Assembly: GCF_014851805.1 (NCBI RefSeq)
Contig: NZ_JACVAK010000002.1
Location: 186,001-250,000, forward strand
DNA from: Pseudoxanthomonas sp. PXM02
GTDB lineage: Bacteria; Pseudomonadota; Gammaproteobacteria; Xanthomonadales; Xanthomonadaceae
Reading direction: 5' to 3'
Length of the DNA stretch: 64,000 nucleotides
Under the pieces are notes generated by a model, which was given only the letters and a program-made list of their open reading frames with translations, was not told where the DNA came from and ran no database searches. How positions within the stretch are numbered: the stretch's first letter is position 1; each line of letters begins with the position of its first letter. Position numbers and translations under genes: made by a program. This document shows, one piece after another, positions 8,822 through 17,273 of the stretch.

Positions 8822-9745
8822 ATGATCACGCGCGACATCGCCGCCTTCACCGCGTTCGCTCGTTCGCTGGCACCGGATTTCGGGCCGGCGACCGCGCGTG
8901 CGGCGTTCCTCGTCTCGCCGGACGGCTTCATGCGGGCCGAGCAGTCGGCGCAGGACAACCGCTACATGGCCGACGCCGATGACTTCGACACCGGCGCGGC
9001 GCTGCGCGAACACCATGCGCTGCAGCGCGCGCTGGCGCAGGACGTGCCGGTGGTCTGCTTCCCTGGCAACGAGGCGACGCCGGATGCGGTGTTTCCGAAC
9101 AACGTGTTCGCCACCGCGCGCGTGGAGGGCGCGCCGCGGCTGATCGTCGGCCGCATGCGCCATGAGGTGCGCCAGCGCGAGGCGGAGCGGGGGGACATAC
9201 GAGGTTTCTTCCGCGACACGCTGGGCTATGCCGAGGTGGACCTGTCCACCCAGCCGCATGCCTGCGAACTGACCGGTGCGCTGGTGATCGACCGCGCACG
9301 CGGCATCGGCTTCTGTGGTCTTTCCGAACGGTGCGACGAGGCCGGGGCGGCGCGCATGCATGAGGCGTTCGGCCTGCGCGCCACGCTGCTGTTCGACCTG
9401 GCTCCCGGCGAATACCACACCAACGTGCTGCTGGCAGTGCTGGCGGGCCGTGCGGCACTGGTCTATCCGGGAGGCCTGGATGCACCGGCGCTGGTGCCCG
9501 CCCTGGAAGCGCTGTACCCGGGAGGTGTGGTGGAACTGACCGCCGCAGAGCAGGCGGCCTTTGCCGGCAACGCCATCGCGCTGGCGGAGGGGAAGGTGTG
9601 GATGAGCCGGCGCGCCCACGAGACCCTTCGGCCGACGACGATGGCCGGTCTGGAAGCGGTGGGCTTCGCAGTGCACAGGGTGGCGCTGGAGGCGATCGAA
9701 GCGGGCGGCGGTTCGCTAAGGTGTTGTGTTGCCGAGGTTTTCTGA
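8822..9745 (+). CDS. Arginine deiminase-related hydrolase, citrulline utilisation (CtlX)-like
   Basis: A 307-residue enzyme of the guanidino-group-modifying superfamily (amidinotransferase fold), related to the hydrolases named CtlX. Sequence signs are FPGNEATPDAVFPNNVFATAR near residue 80, the GEYHTNVLL region with the expected catalytic His, and a Cys near the C-terminus (SLRCCVAEV) in the position of the nucleophile. Likely substrates are citrulline, arginine or a related compound; the exact one cannot be read from sequence. It starts just after dusA, so the two are probably co-transcribed although their functions are unrelated. Arginase is encoded about 9 kb downstream. Confidence 0.82.
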   Translation: MITRDIAAFTAFARSLAPDFGPATARAAFLVSPDGFMRAEQSAQDNRYMADADDFDTGAALREHHALQRALAQDVPVVCFPGNEATPDAVFPNNVFATARVEGAPRLIVGRMRHEVRQREAERGDIRGFFRDTLGYAEVDLSTQPHACELTGALVIDRARGIGFCGLSERCDEAGAARMHEAFGLRATLLFDLAPGEYHTNVLLAVLAGRAALVYPGGLDAPALVPALEALYPGGVVELTAAEQAAFAGNAIALAEGKVWMSRRAHETLRPTTMAGLEAVGFAVHRVALEAIEAGGGSLRCCVAEVF

Positions 9746-9892
9746 CGGTTCAGCTGGCTGAATGCGGGGCATGACCCTGTGGATAAATTCAGAACGGATT
9801 CACTGCGCCGGTCCAAAACTGCGCTTCCCATCCACCGAGGCGGTTTCGGGTTTCGTTCAGTTTCGCGACCCCAATTCCGTTACGATTCCGTT

Positions 9893-10297
9893 ATGCGTTT
9901 TCGTACCCCGACCCTAGCCGCCCTCACCCTGGCGGTGCTCACCGTCATCACCGGCACCGCTGCGGTGCACGCGCAGGACGACCGTGGCCGCAACGATGCA
10001 CCGCCGTCGCGTGAGCGTGGTCTCCCGCGCAACGATGATCGTGGCCATCGCAACTCCATGTCCGATTCCGTGCGTCGCGTGCGCAGCGAATCCGGCAACC
10101 AGGTGTTGAGCGTCGAACGCATGCAGTACGACGGCCGCGATGTCACGCGCGTCAAGTACATCGACGACCGTGGTCGCGTGCGCACGCAGGACGACATGGT
10201 GCCGTCGCGTCGCGACGTCGACTCCCCCGTGCGTCCCCGTCGCGACATCGGGCCGCAGCAGCAGCCTCCACGCGGCGATAACCCCCCGCGCCCGTAG
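9893..10297 (+). CDS. Secreted PepSY-like protein upstream of phoPQ
   Basis: A 134-residue protein with an N-terminal signal peptide (cleavage expected after AVHA, about residue 24), a basic low-complexity stretch rich in Arg, Asp and Asn, then a compact segment SVRRVRSESGNQVLSVERMQ with DVTRVKYIDDRGRVR that resembles a PepSY/BepSY domain, and a Pro/Arg-rich tail. It lies 75 bases before phoP in the same direction. Periplasmic PepSY-type proteins often accompany two-component systems in this family, suggesting a link to PhoQ sensing. Family assignment is by pattern and moderate. Confidence 0.7.
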   Translation: MRFRTPTLAALTLAVLTVITGTAAVHAQDDRGRNDAPPSRERGLPRNDDRGHRNSMSDSVRRVRSESGNQVLSVERMQYDGRDVTRVKYIDDRGRVRTQDDMVPSRRDVDSPVRPRRDIGPQQQPPRGDNPPRP

Positions 10298-10304
10298 TCT
10301 TACG

Positions 10305-10310
10305 TAGAAT
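10305..10310 (+). promoter_or_regulatory. -10 box upstream of phoP
   Basis: TAGAAT, eight bases after the stop of the PepSY-like gene and 62 bases before the phoP ATG. It would give the phoPQ pair its own promoter with a leader of about 56 bases. No convincing -35 box is visible. Confidence 0.45.
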
Positions 10311-10372
10311 CGAGGCTCAACAGAGCACGTCCCGCGCGGTCCCGTACCGCGCCGCATTCCCAAGGAGAGTCC

Positions 10373-11059
10373 ATGCGTATCCTGCTGGTCGAAGACGAAG
10401 CCCCCCTGCGTGAAACCCTGGCAGCGCGCCTGAAGCGCGAAGGCTTTGCGGTCGACGCCGCCCAGGACGGCGAGGAAGGCCTCTACATGGGCCGCGAAGT
10501 GCCGTTCGACGTGGGCATCATCGATCTCGGCCTGCCGAAGATGTCGGGCATGGAGCTGATCAAGGCGCTGCGCGACGAGGGCAAGAAGTTTCCGGTGCTG
10601 ATCCTGACCGCGCGTTCGAGCTGGCAGGACAAGGTGGAAGGCCTGAAGCAGGGCGCGGACGACTATCTGGTCAAGCCGTTCCATGTCGAAGAGCTGCTGG
10701 CGCGCGTCAACGCGCTGCTGCGCCGCGCGGCGGGCTGGAGCAAGCCGACGCTGGAGTGCGGTCCGGTTGCGTTGGACCTGGCGGCGCAGACCGTCAGCGT
10801 CAACGGCAGCAACGTCGACCTGACCAGCTACGAGTACAAGGTGCTCGAATACCTGATGATGCATGCCGGTGAACTGGTCTCGAAGGCCGACCTGACCGAG
10901 CACATCTACCAGCAGGACTTCGACCGCGACTCCAACGTGCTGGAAGTCTTCATCGGCCGCCTGCGCAAGAAGCTGGATCCGGAAGGCGAGTTGAAGCCGA
11001 TCGAAACCGTGCGCGGCCGCGGCTACCGCTTCGCCATCCCGCGCAGCGGCGAAGGCTGA
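10373..11059 (+). CDS. phoP: PhoP-type response regulator
   Basis: OmpR-family regulator (228 aa). The receiver domain has the acidic pair in LVEDEAP, phospho-acceptor Asp51 in IIDLGLPKMSG, and Lys in VKPFHVEE; the C-terminal winged helix (about 130-222) ends in ETVRGRGYRF. Together with the downstream kinase it resembles the PhoP-PhoQ pair of Xanthomonadaceae, which responds to low divalent cations and cationic peptides in studied relatives. A strong AAGGAGAG ribosome-binding site precedes the ATG. The name follows family resemblance and the adjacent kinase; the signal in this organism is not shown. Confidence 0.88.
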   Translation: MRILLVEDEAPLRETLAARLKREGFAVDAAQDGEEGLYMGREVPFDVGIIDLGLPKMSGMELIKALRDEGKKFPVLILTARSSWQDKVEGLKQGADDYLVKPFHVEELLARVNALLRRAAGWSKPTLECGPVALDLAAQTVSVNGSNVDLTSYEYKVLEYLMMHAGELVSKADLTEHIYQQDFDRDSNVLEVFIGRLRKKLDPEGELKPIETVRGRGYRFAIPRSGEG

Positions 11060-11087
11060 TGATCCGCGCCGGCATCGCCTGCACTTG

Positions 11088-12542
11088 ATGCCTGCGCCAC
11101 CCTCCGGCGCCGCGCCAACCGCCCCCGTCGGCCGTGACCGGTTCGACGGCTGGCGGCCGCGCTCGCTGCGCGCCCGCCAGCTGCTGGCCGCCAGCCTCGC
11201 CCTGCTCGCCTTTCTCGCGCTGGCCGGCTACGCACTCGACCGTGCGTTCGTCGACACGGCCGAAGACAACCTGCGGCAGCGCCTGAAGAGCTACGCGCTG
11301 TACTACACCGACAAGGTGGAGTTTGGCCGCAACGGCACGCTGATTCCCCCCTACAACACGCCTGACCCGCGCTTCGACATGCCCGACAGCGGCATGTATG
11401 CGCAGGTCGTGCTGCGCGACGTACCGCCGTGGGGATCGAACTCCACGCTGGGCCCCGAGCTGCCGGTGCCGCGGATGCTGGGCGCGCTGGAGGAATCGTT
11501 CGAGGGGCCGCTGCCGATCCGTCGCGCCGACGGCAGCGACAGCCAGGCCTATCGCTACGGCGTGGGCTATGCGTGGCCGGCGACGCACCAGCACGCGGAA
11601 ATTCCGTACAGCATCTATATCTTCGAAGACGCGCAGGCGTTGAGCGCGCAAATCCGGGTCTTCCGCGGTTCGCTATGGGTATACCTGGGCGGCGCGGGCG
11701 TGATCCTGCTGCTGTTGCAGATGCTGGTATTGCGTTGGAGCCTGCGTCCGTTGCGGCGGGTGATCTTCGAACTCAGCCGCGTGCAGCGCGGCGAGCTATC
11801 GGGCATGACCGAGAGCCATCCGCGCGAGCTCGAACCCCTCACCGACAGCATCAATGCCTTCATCGAGAGCGAACGAGAGAACCTTGAGCGGCAGCGCAAT
11901 ACGCTGGCGGACCTTGCGCATAGCCTGAAGACGCCGATCGCGGTACTGCGCACGCAGCTGGACAGCGGTGGCAGCGATCCGCAGGCCCTGCGTGAAGAAC
12001 TGGATGTGCAGCTCAAGCGCATGAACAACCTGGTGTCGTACCAGTTGGCGCGCGCGGCATCGAGCGGCCACAAGCTGTTCTCCGCCGCCGTGGCCATCGA
12101 GCCGCATGCCGAGGAGATCGTGCGCGGTCTGGAGAAGGTGTACGCGGCGAAGGGCGTGATCTGCGAGTTCGAGATCGATCCGCGCGCGCGCTTCCACGGC
12201 GAGACCGGCGACCTGCAGGAACTGATGGGCAACCTGCTGGAGAACGCGTTCAAGTGGGCGCGCTCCCGCGTGCTGTTGACGGTCACGGTGGGGGCGACCG
12301 CGCCACAGCGCCGGGCCGGTCTGTTCATGGCGGTGGACGATGATGGTCCGGGCATTGCCGAGGACGATGTGGCCAAGGTTCTCCAGCGCGGCGTGCGCGG
12401 CGATGAGCGCGTGCAGGGGCATGGCATCGGCCTGTCGATCGTGCAGGACCTGATCCGCGACTACCGCGGCGAGCTGCAGGTGGGGCGGTCGGAAGAACTG
12501 GGTGGCGCACGCTTCGAAGTGCGTCTGCCACCGGGGCTCTGA
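11088..12542 (+). CDS. phoQ: PhoQ-type sensor histidine kinase
   Basis: Inner-membrane histidine kinase (484 aa) paired with the preceding regulator. It has a first membrane helix (about 31-50), a periplasmic sensor region of about 150 residues with several acidic patches, a second helix (about 198-220), a HAMP-like linker, the phospho-acceptor His278 in LADLAHSLKTP, and an ATPase domain with NLLENAFKWA, DDDGPGI and GHGIGLSIV. The HSLKTP box is typical of the PhoQ subgroup. A TTG lies one codon earlier, but ATG at 11088 is the simpler start. The stop is one base from the convergent mtfA-like gene. Confidence 0.88.
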   Translation: MPAPPSGAAPTAPVGRDRFDGWRPRSLRARQLLAASLALLAFLALAGYALDRAFVDTAEDNLRQRLKSYALYYTDKVEFGRNGTLIPPYNTPDPRFDMPDSGMYAQVVLRDVPPWGSNSTLGPELPVPRMLGALEESFEGPLPIRRADGSDSQAYRYGVGYAWPATHQHAEIPYSIYIFEDAQALSAQIRVFRGSLWVYLGGAGVILLLLQMLVLRWSLRPLRRVIFELSRVQRGELSGMTESHPRELEPLTDSINAFIESERENLERQRNTLADLAHSLKTPIAVLRTQLDSGGSDPQALREELDVQLKRMNNLVSYQLARAASSGHKLFSAAVAIEPHAEEIVRGLEKVYAAKGVICEFEIDPRARFHGETGDLQELMGNLLENAFKWARSRVLLTVTVGATAPQRRAGLFMAVDDDGPGIAEDDVAKVLQRGVRGDERVQGHGIGLSIVQDLIRDYRGELQVGRSEELGGARFEVRLPPGL

Positions 12543-12543
12543 C

Positions 12544-13305
12544 TCAGTCGGCGGCCACGGCCATCGGCGAGGGGCCGTAGAAGCGCTGCAGATGCGCGGC
12601 GACGTCCGGCATTGCCTCCGCCAGCACGTGCGGTGCCGAGAAGTGGTACTCGGTCACTACGGCGAAGAATTCCTCGGGTGCTTCGGCTGCATACGGATCG
12701 ATGGCAGTTTCGTGGCCCAGGTCGACCTGCATGCGGAAGTCGTCGTAGGCGCGCTGGAAGTCGCGCGCCCAGCGGCCATGCCAGGCATCCGGCAACGGGG
12801 GCGTGCCGTCCATTTCCCCATCCAGCACGTCAAGCTTGTGCGCCATTTCGTGCACGGCCACGCAGAAGCCGGCGTCGGGCTCGGCGATGTCGGCCTGCAC
12901 GTCGGCCCAGGACAGGATCAGCGGTCCCTGGTCCCAGGCTTCGCCGGCCAGGTCGTCTTCCCATTGGTGCAGCACGCCGGCCGCGTCCGTATGCGTGCGT
13001 TGCACGCGGAACGCGTCGGGGTAGACGATCAGTTGCGACCAGCCGCGCAGGCCGGGTTCGCCGAACTCGAGCAGGGGCAGGCAGCACAGCGCGGCCAACT
13101 GCGCTCGCTGGGTCTCGTCCAGCTCCAATCCGGACAGGGGTGTGATGGTCTTCTGGTGCAGGAAGCGCGCCGCCAGGGTGCGCAACCGTTCCGAGCGCGC
13201 ATGGTCCAGCGCCGACACCCACGGTGTGTCGGTGCGCACGCGTAGCCAGACGCTGTCTTCAATCGACGGGGCAGGGCGCCGCAGGCGGCGCAACCATCCG
13301 ATCAT
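12544..13305 (-). CDS. mtfA: MtfA-like zinc metallopeptidase (M90 family)
   Basis: A 253-residue cytosolic protein with the zinc motif HEMAH (about residues 150-154) and a downstream glutamate in APEEFFAVVTEYHF, as in the M90 family. In E. coli MtfA binds the glucose repressor Mlc and has peptidase activity; the partner here is unknown. The order WSQLIVYPDAF, WEDDLAGEAW, GPLILSWADV and CVAVHEMAHKLDVLDG is typical. It is convergent with phoQ, with stops one base apart and no room for a terminator between them. Confidence 0.9.
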   Translation of the reverse strand: MIGWLRRLRRPAPSIEDSVWLRVRTDTPWVSALDHARSERLRTLAARFLHQKTITPLSGLELDETQRAQLAALCCLPLLEFGEPGLRGWSQLIVYPDAFRVQRTHTDAAGVLHQWEDDLAGEAWDQGPLILSWADVQADIAEPDAGFCVAVHEMAHKLDVLDGEMDGTPPLPDAWHGRWARDFQRAYDDFRMQVDLGHETAIDPYAAEAPEEFFAVVTEYHFSAPHVLAEAMPDVAAHLQRFYGPSPMAVAAD

Positions 13306-13323
13306 CGGGTACCGCCGTCCGCG

Positions 13324-13644
13324 TCAGCGGAACATGCCCGGCAGGAAGCTGTGCCACTTCGAGCCGCGGCTGCGCGGCAACGGGGTGTCGTCGTCATCGC
13401 CGCCACCGCGCGAGGTGGCCGGCGCCATCGAGGCCGGCGCGCCGTACTTGCTGCGCACGGCAGTGGCGCGCGCGCGACGCGCGTCCGACGCGGTCGGCAC
13501 GGCATCGGCCGGGCGTTCGGCGACCGCACGGTCGGCGACGTCCTGGCAGGTACCGGTATTGCCGTTGGCGATGCCACGCCCGTTCTGGGCGAACACGGCC
13601 GCCGAGGCAACGAGGAGCAGCAGGGCAAGGCTGGCGCGAAGCAT
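13324..13644 (-). CDS. Small exported hypothetical protein
   Basis: A 106-residue protein with a clear signal peptide (cleavage expected after VFA, about residue 19). The mature part begins QNGRGIANGNTGTC, contains one Cys, and ends in a Gly/Asp run and KWHSFLPGMFR. I see no known domain. It lies 18 bases upstream of the mtfA-like gene on the same strand and may share its transcript. A GGAG-type ribosome-binding site precedes the ATG. Confidence 0.7.
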   Translation of the reverse strand: MLRASLALLLLVASAAVFAQNGRGIANGNTGTCQDVADRAVAERPADAVPTASDARRARATAVRSKYGAPASMAPATSRGGGDDDDTPLPRSRGSKWHSFLPGMFR

Positions 13645-13836
13645 CGGAGGGACTCCTGTCGGTCGGTTACAGCGGCCAGATGACGTCGCCGACTATAGCC
13701 GGATTGGGGGCCGCCGGCATGAATCCGGCTGCCCCGTGCGACGAAACGCCGGCCCGTGGCGACGGATCGAGGAAAACCGGGGATAGGCTGCTGCGTCGCA
13801 ACAGGCATGTGCACGGGCTTGCGGCAGACTCGCGCC

Positions 13837-15651
13837 ATGCCGACGCCTCCCGACCGACCGCTGACCGCCCCCACCCTGCGCCTGGCGCTGATCGCCGGGG
13901 CCCGCCGGGTCATCGCGGCGCGGGACGGGCTGAACCGCATCAACGTCTTTCCTGTCGCCGACGGCGACACCGGCAACAACCTCGCCTCGACGCTCGGCAG
14001 TGTGCTCAACGGCGCGCTGAGCCAGCCCAGCCAGCACGCCGGCGACCTGCTGAGCAGGGTCGGTAACGACGCGATCGACGGCGCACGCGGCAACTCGGGC
14101 GCGATCCTGGCGCAGTTCCTCCACGGCGTTGCCGAACACGTGCGCACCCTGCCCGAACTGGACGTCCGCTCGCTGGCGGCCGCCGTGCGGCAGGGCGCAC
14201 AGAGTGCGAGGCAGGCGCTGGCCCAGCCGGTCGAAGGCACCATCCTCAGCGTCATCACCGCGTTCGCCGACGAACTGGATGCGGCGGCGGACAGCGCGCA
14301 GCCCGACACGCGCAGCGGGTTTACCCGCGCGCTGGTCCGCGCGCGTCGTGCCCTGGCCGACACGCCCCGCCAGTTGGCCCTGCTGCAGAAGGCCGGCGTG
14401 GTGGATGCCGGTGCGCAGGGATTCGTCGACCTGCTGGAAGGCATCGCCGAGTTCGTCGAAGGCGGGCCGCGTGCGGTGCGCATGCGGGCCGGTGCGCCGG
14501 GCGCGGCCAACGATGCCGGCGGCCCTGTTGCCCACGACCACGAGATCGACCCCGATCGCCGCTGGTGCACCGAGTGCCTGCTGCTGGGCGAGGCGCTGGA
14601 TCGCGACCGCCTGCGCGCTGCGCTGGAAGCGATCGGGGCGGACTCCATCGTCATCGCCGGCGGTACCTCGCGACTGCGCGTGCATGCCCATGCCGGTTCG
14701 CCGCAGGCGCTGTTCGATGCCTGCGCGCAGCAGGGACAGGTGGAGGCCATGAAGGCGGACGACATGATCCGCCAGCAGGCGGTCGCCGTTGCCCCGCAGC
14801 CGCTTGTGATCGTTACCGACAGTGCAGCCGACCTGCCGGACGACATCGCCGAGCGGTACGCGATCGGTGTGGTGCCGGCGCGGGTGGACCTGGATGGTCG
14901 CGACTATCTCGACAAGGTCGGGCTGTCGACGGCCGAGTTCTACCGGCGCATGGCGGCGTCGCGGCAACTTCCGCGCACCAGCCAGCCGCCGCCGGGTGAT
15001 TTCCGTCGGCAGTTCGAGCTGTCGCTCTCGCACCATGCGCGGGTGCTGTATGTCGGCCTGTCGCGCGCGCTGTCGGGCACGCTGCAGTCCGGCGAGCATG
15101 CAGCGGCACGCGAGCCGGGCCGCCGCGTGCGCGTGTTCGACACGATCAACGCCGCCTGCGGCCAGGCTTTGCTGGTGTGGCGGGCCGCCGAGTTGGCCTC
15201 CGAGGGTCACGACGACAGCGAGGTGGTGGCCGAACTGGAACGCCTGCGCCCACTGACGCGCATGTGGGCCATTGCGCCCGACATTTCCCATGCCGTGCGC
15301 GGCGGCCGTATTCCGCGCTGGGCAGCGCCGATCGCCCGGCTCAGCGCGCTGACGCCGATGGCGAAGATGAGCGCCGATGGCCGCATGGTCGTCGCCGGCC
15401 TGCTGCTCACGCGGGCGCGGGCGCCCGAGGCATTCGCGCGGCGGGTTGCGCGCCAACTCGATGCAAGCCAGCGCTGGCGATTGATCGTCGGACACTGCGA
15501 CGCGCGCGCCGAAGCCGAGCGCCTGCTGCAGGCCCTGCGCGCGCGCCTGTCGATCAGCGAGGACCGACTGGTGGACACCGGTGCCGCCATCGGGGCGCAT
15601 GCGGGCCAGGGTGCGTTGATCGTGGCGGTGCAGCCGGCGTCGGAGGCCTGA
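13837..15651 (+). CDS. FakA-FakB-like fusion: DhaL/DAK2 kinase domain plus DegV domain
   Basis: A 604-residue cytosolic protein that joins two parts found as separate proteins in Gram-positive fatty acid kinase. Residues 12-205 form a DhaL (DAK2) ATP-binding domain: NVFPVADGDTGNNL with metal-binding Asp42 and Asp44, GNSGA (85-89), EGT (133-135) and DAGAQG (190-195). Residues 240-315 match the middle domain of FakA (WCTECLL, ADSIVIAGG, RVHAHAGSP). Residues 322-600 are a DegV/FakB fatty-acid-binding domain (VTDSAADLP, SRALSGTLQSG). Fatty acid kinase makes acyl-phosphate, the substrate of PlsY, encoded 30 bases downstream. The inferred job is recycling of fatty acids into phospholipid; kinase activity is not proven by sequence. 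The ATG at 13837 gives the compact DhaL N-terminus; an upstream ATG is possible. Confidence 0.87.
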   Translation: MPTPPDRPLTAPTLRLALIAGARRVIAARDGLNRINVFPVADGDTGNNLASTLGSVLNGALSQPSQHAGDLLSRVGNDAIDGARGNSGAILAQFLHGVAEHVRTLPELDVRSLAAAVRQGAQSARQALAQPVEGTILSVITAFADELDAAADSAQPDTRSGFTRALVRARRALADTPRQLALLQKAGVVDAGAQGFVDLLEGIAEFVEGGPRAVRMRAGAPGAANDAGGPVAHDHEIDPDRRWCTECLLLGEALDRDRLRAALEAIGADSIVIAGGTSRLRVHAHAGSPQALFDACAQQGQVEAMKADDMIRQQAVAVAPQPLVIVTDSAADLPDDIAERYAIGVVPARVDLDGRDYLDKVGLSTAEFYRRMAASRQLPRTSQPPPGDFRRQFELSLSHHARVLYVGLSRALSGTLQSGEHAAAREPGRRVRVFDTINAACGQALLVWRAAELASEGHDDSEVVAELERLRPLTRMWAIAPDISHAVRGGRIPRWAAPIARLSALTPMAKMSADGRMVVAGLLLTRARAPEAFARRVARQLDASQRWRLIVGHCDARAEAERLLQALRARLSISEDRLVDTGAAIGAHAGQGALIVAVQPASEA

Positions 15652-15669
15652 GTCTGCGAGGGCGTGGCC

Positions 15670-15675
15670 CATAAT
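15670..15675 (+). promoter_or_regulatory. -10 box of plsY, leaderless spacing
   Basis: CATAAT followed by six bases and the plsY ATG at 15682. The predicted transcription start coincides with the start codon, as for dusA. It lies just after the stop of the fusion gene, so plsY may be transcribed both by read-through and from this site. Confidence 0.5.
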
Positions 15676-15681
15676 GGCGCC

Positions 15682-16308
15682 ATGCTGACCGCCTGCCTGC
15701 TGTTGTTGTTCGCTTACCTGACCGGGTCCGTGTCGGGCAGCCTGATGCTGGGTCGCCTGCGCGGCGTGGATATCCGCACACAAGGCAGCGGCAACGCGGG
15801 CGGCACCAATGCGTTCCGCACGCAGGGGGCGAAGTTCGCGCTGGGCGTGGTGCTGGTCGACATCGGCAAGGGCGCGCTGTCCGCCTGGCTGGCACTCAGG
15901 TTCGCGCCAGTGGAGGGGGGGCCGTCGCCACGCGCGTTGGCGTTCCTGGCCGCATTCGTGGCGGCGATGGGGCATGTCTGGCCGGTCTGGCACGGCTTCC
16001 GTGGCGGCAAGGGCGTGGGCACGCTGCTCGGCGGCATGGCGGTGCTGTGGCCGATGGCGTTGCTGCCGTTGTTTGCGGTGTGGGTGGGCGTGCTGGTGGC
16101 AAGCGGATATGTGGGACTGGCGTCGATCATCGCCACCGCCTGCCTGGTGCCGCTGGCGTGGTGGATGCAGGTCGACCGTCCGGCGCAGGTGTTTTCCGTC
16201 GCGGCCGCGCTGCTGGTGTTGTTCACCCATCGGGTGAACGTGCGGCGCCTGCGCGACGGAACGGAGTCGCGATTCGAACGCGTGCGTTTCTGGCGTCGCC
16301 GCGCATGA
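15682..16308 (+). CDS. plsY: Glycerol-3-phosphate acyltransferase PlsY
   Basis: Inner-membrane enzyme (208 aa) that transfers the acyl group of acyl-phosphate to glycerol 3-phosphate, the first step of phospholipid synthesis. Conserved loops are present: GSGNAGGTNAFRTQG (about residues 35-49) and GHVWPVWHGFRGGKGVGT (about 100-117). Five or so hydrophobic segments are visible. A start six codons earlier is open but would lie on the promoter, so ATG 15682 is chosen. The stop overlaps the birA ATG (ATGA). Position after the FakA-FakB-like gene links supply and use of acyl-phosphate. Confidence 0.96.
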   Translation: MLTACLLLLFAYLTGSVSGSLMLGRLRGVDIRTQGSGNAGGTNAFRTQGAKFALGVVLVDIGKGALSAWLALRFAPVEGGPSPRALAFLAAFVAAMGHVWPVWHGFRGGKGVGTLLGGMAVLWPMALLPLFAVWVGVLVASGYVGLASIIATACLVPLAWWMQVDRPAQVFSVAAALLVLFTHRVNVRRLRDGTESRFERVRFWRRRA

Positions 16309-17273
16309 CGGGCGAGCGCGAATTGCTACAACGCCTGATCGAAGGTCCCGTCTCCGGCGACGTGTTGGCACGCGATGCCGGCCTGACGCGCGCCGCGATG
16401 TGGAAGCGGATCGAAGCCCTGCGCGAAGGCGGTGTGCGCATCGACGCGCAGGCCGGGCGCGGCTACACGCTTGCCGAACCTGTCGAGCTGCTGGATGTCG
16501 ATCGCATCCGTACACAGATACGGAGCGCGACAGCCAGCGCGTTGTCGTCGCTCGACGTGGCGTGGTCGCTGGATTCGACCAACAGCGAGTTGCTCCGTCG
16601 CAAGGCACCCGAGCGCGGTGTCGAGGCATTGCTCGCCGAACAGCAGACCGGCGGCCGTGGTCGGCGCGGCCGGCAGTGGGCGTCGCCGATCGCGTCGAAT
16701 CTCTACCTGTCGCTGTCGCGGCAGTTCTCCGGCGGTCTGGCCCGCCTGGGTGGCCTCAGTCTTGTCGTCGGCGTGGCGGTCGCGGAAGCGTTGCGGCAGG
16801 CCGGATATGGCGATGTCGGCGTGAAATGGCCCAACGATCTGCTTGCGCATGGACGCAAGCTGGGCGGCATTCTGGTGGAAGGCGGTGGAGAGCACGGTGG
16901 GCCGGTGCGCGCGGTGATCGGCATCGGCGTGAACGTGCGCATGCCCTCCACCGTCGCCGCAACGATCGACCAGGCTTGGACGGACCTGGCCGGTCTGGCC
17001 GATGGCCTGCCGTCGCGCAATGCGCTGGCGGCGCGTCTGCTGGACGCGCTGTTGCCCGCGCTGGACCAGTTCGATGCCGATGGTTTGCCGCCCTTCCTTG
17101 CGCGCTATGCCGCGCTGGACGTGCTGGCGGGACGCGCCGTTAACGTGCATGGTCCGCAAGGCGACGAGCATGGCGTGGCGGACGGCATCGGCGACGACGG
17201 CGCGTTGCGGGTCAGGATGGGAGCGACGGTGCGGCAAGTGCACGCCGGCGAGGTCAGCGTGAGGACGACATGA
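16305..17273 (+). CDS. birA: Bifunctional biotin ligase / biotin operon repressor BirA
   Basis: A 322-residue protein with an N-terminal winged helix (about 1-60, DVLARDAGLTRAAMWKRIEALR) and a biotin-protein ligase domain with DSTNSELLRR, the ATP/biotin loop GGRGRRGRQW, VKWPNDLL and KLGGILVE, then a C-terminal SH3-like domain. It activates biotin as biotinyl-AMP, attaches it to carboxyl carrier protein, and by its N-terminal domain may repress biotin genes. The ATG overlaps the plsY stop by four bases and the stop overlaps the coaX ATG in the same way, so plsY-birA-coaX are translationally coupled. Confidence 0.95.
   Translation: MTGERELLQRLIEGPVSGDVLARDAGLTRAAMWKRIEALREGGVRIDAQAGRGYTLAEPVELLDVDRIRTQIRSATASALSSLDVAWSLDSTNSELLRRKAPERGVEALLAEQQTGGRGRRGRQWASPIASNLYLSLSRQFSGGLARLGGLSLVVGVAVAEALRQAGYGDVGVKWPNDLLAHGRKLGGILVEGGGEHGGPVRAVIGIGVNVRMPSTVAATIDQAWTDLAGLADGLPSRNALAARLLDALLPALDQFDADGLPPFLARYAALDVLAGRAVNVHGPQGDEHGVADGIGDDGALRVRMGATVRQVHAGEVSVRTT

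Noticed and set aside
13693..16629. 978-codon antisense frame over the fakAB-plsY-birA genes
   Set aside because: It opposes three well-supported genes and has an Arg/His-rich composition typical of shadow frames in high-GC DNA.
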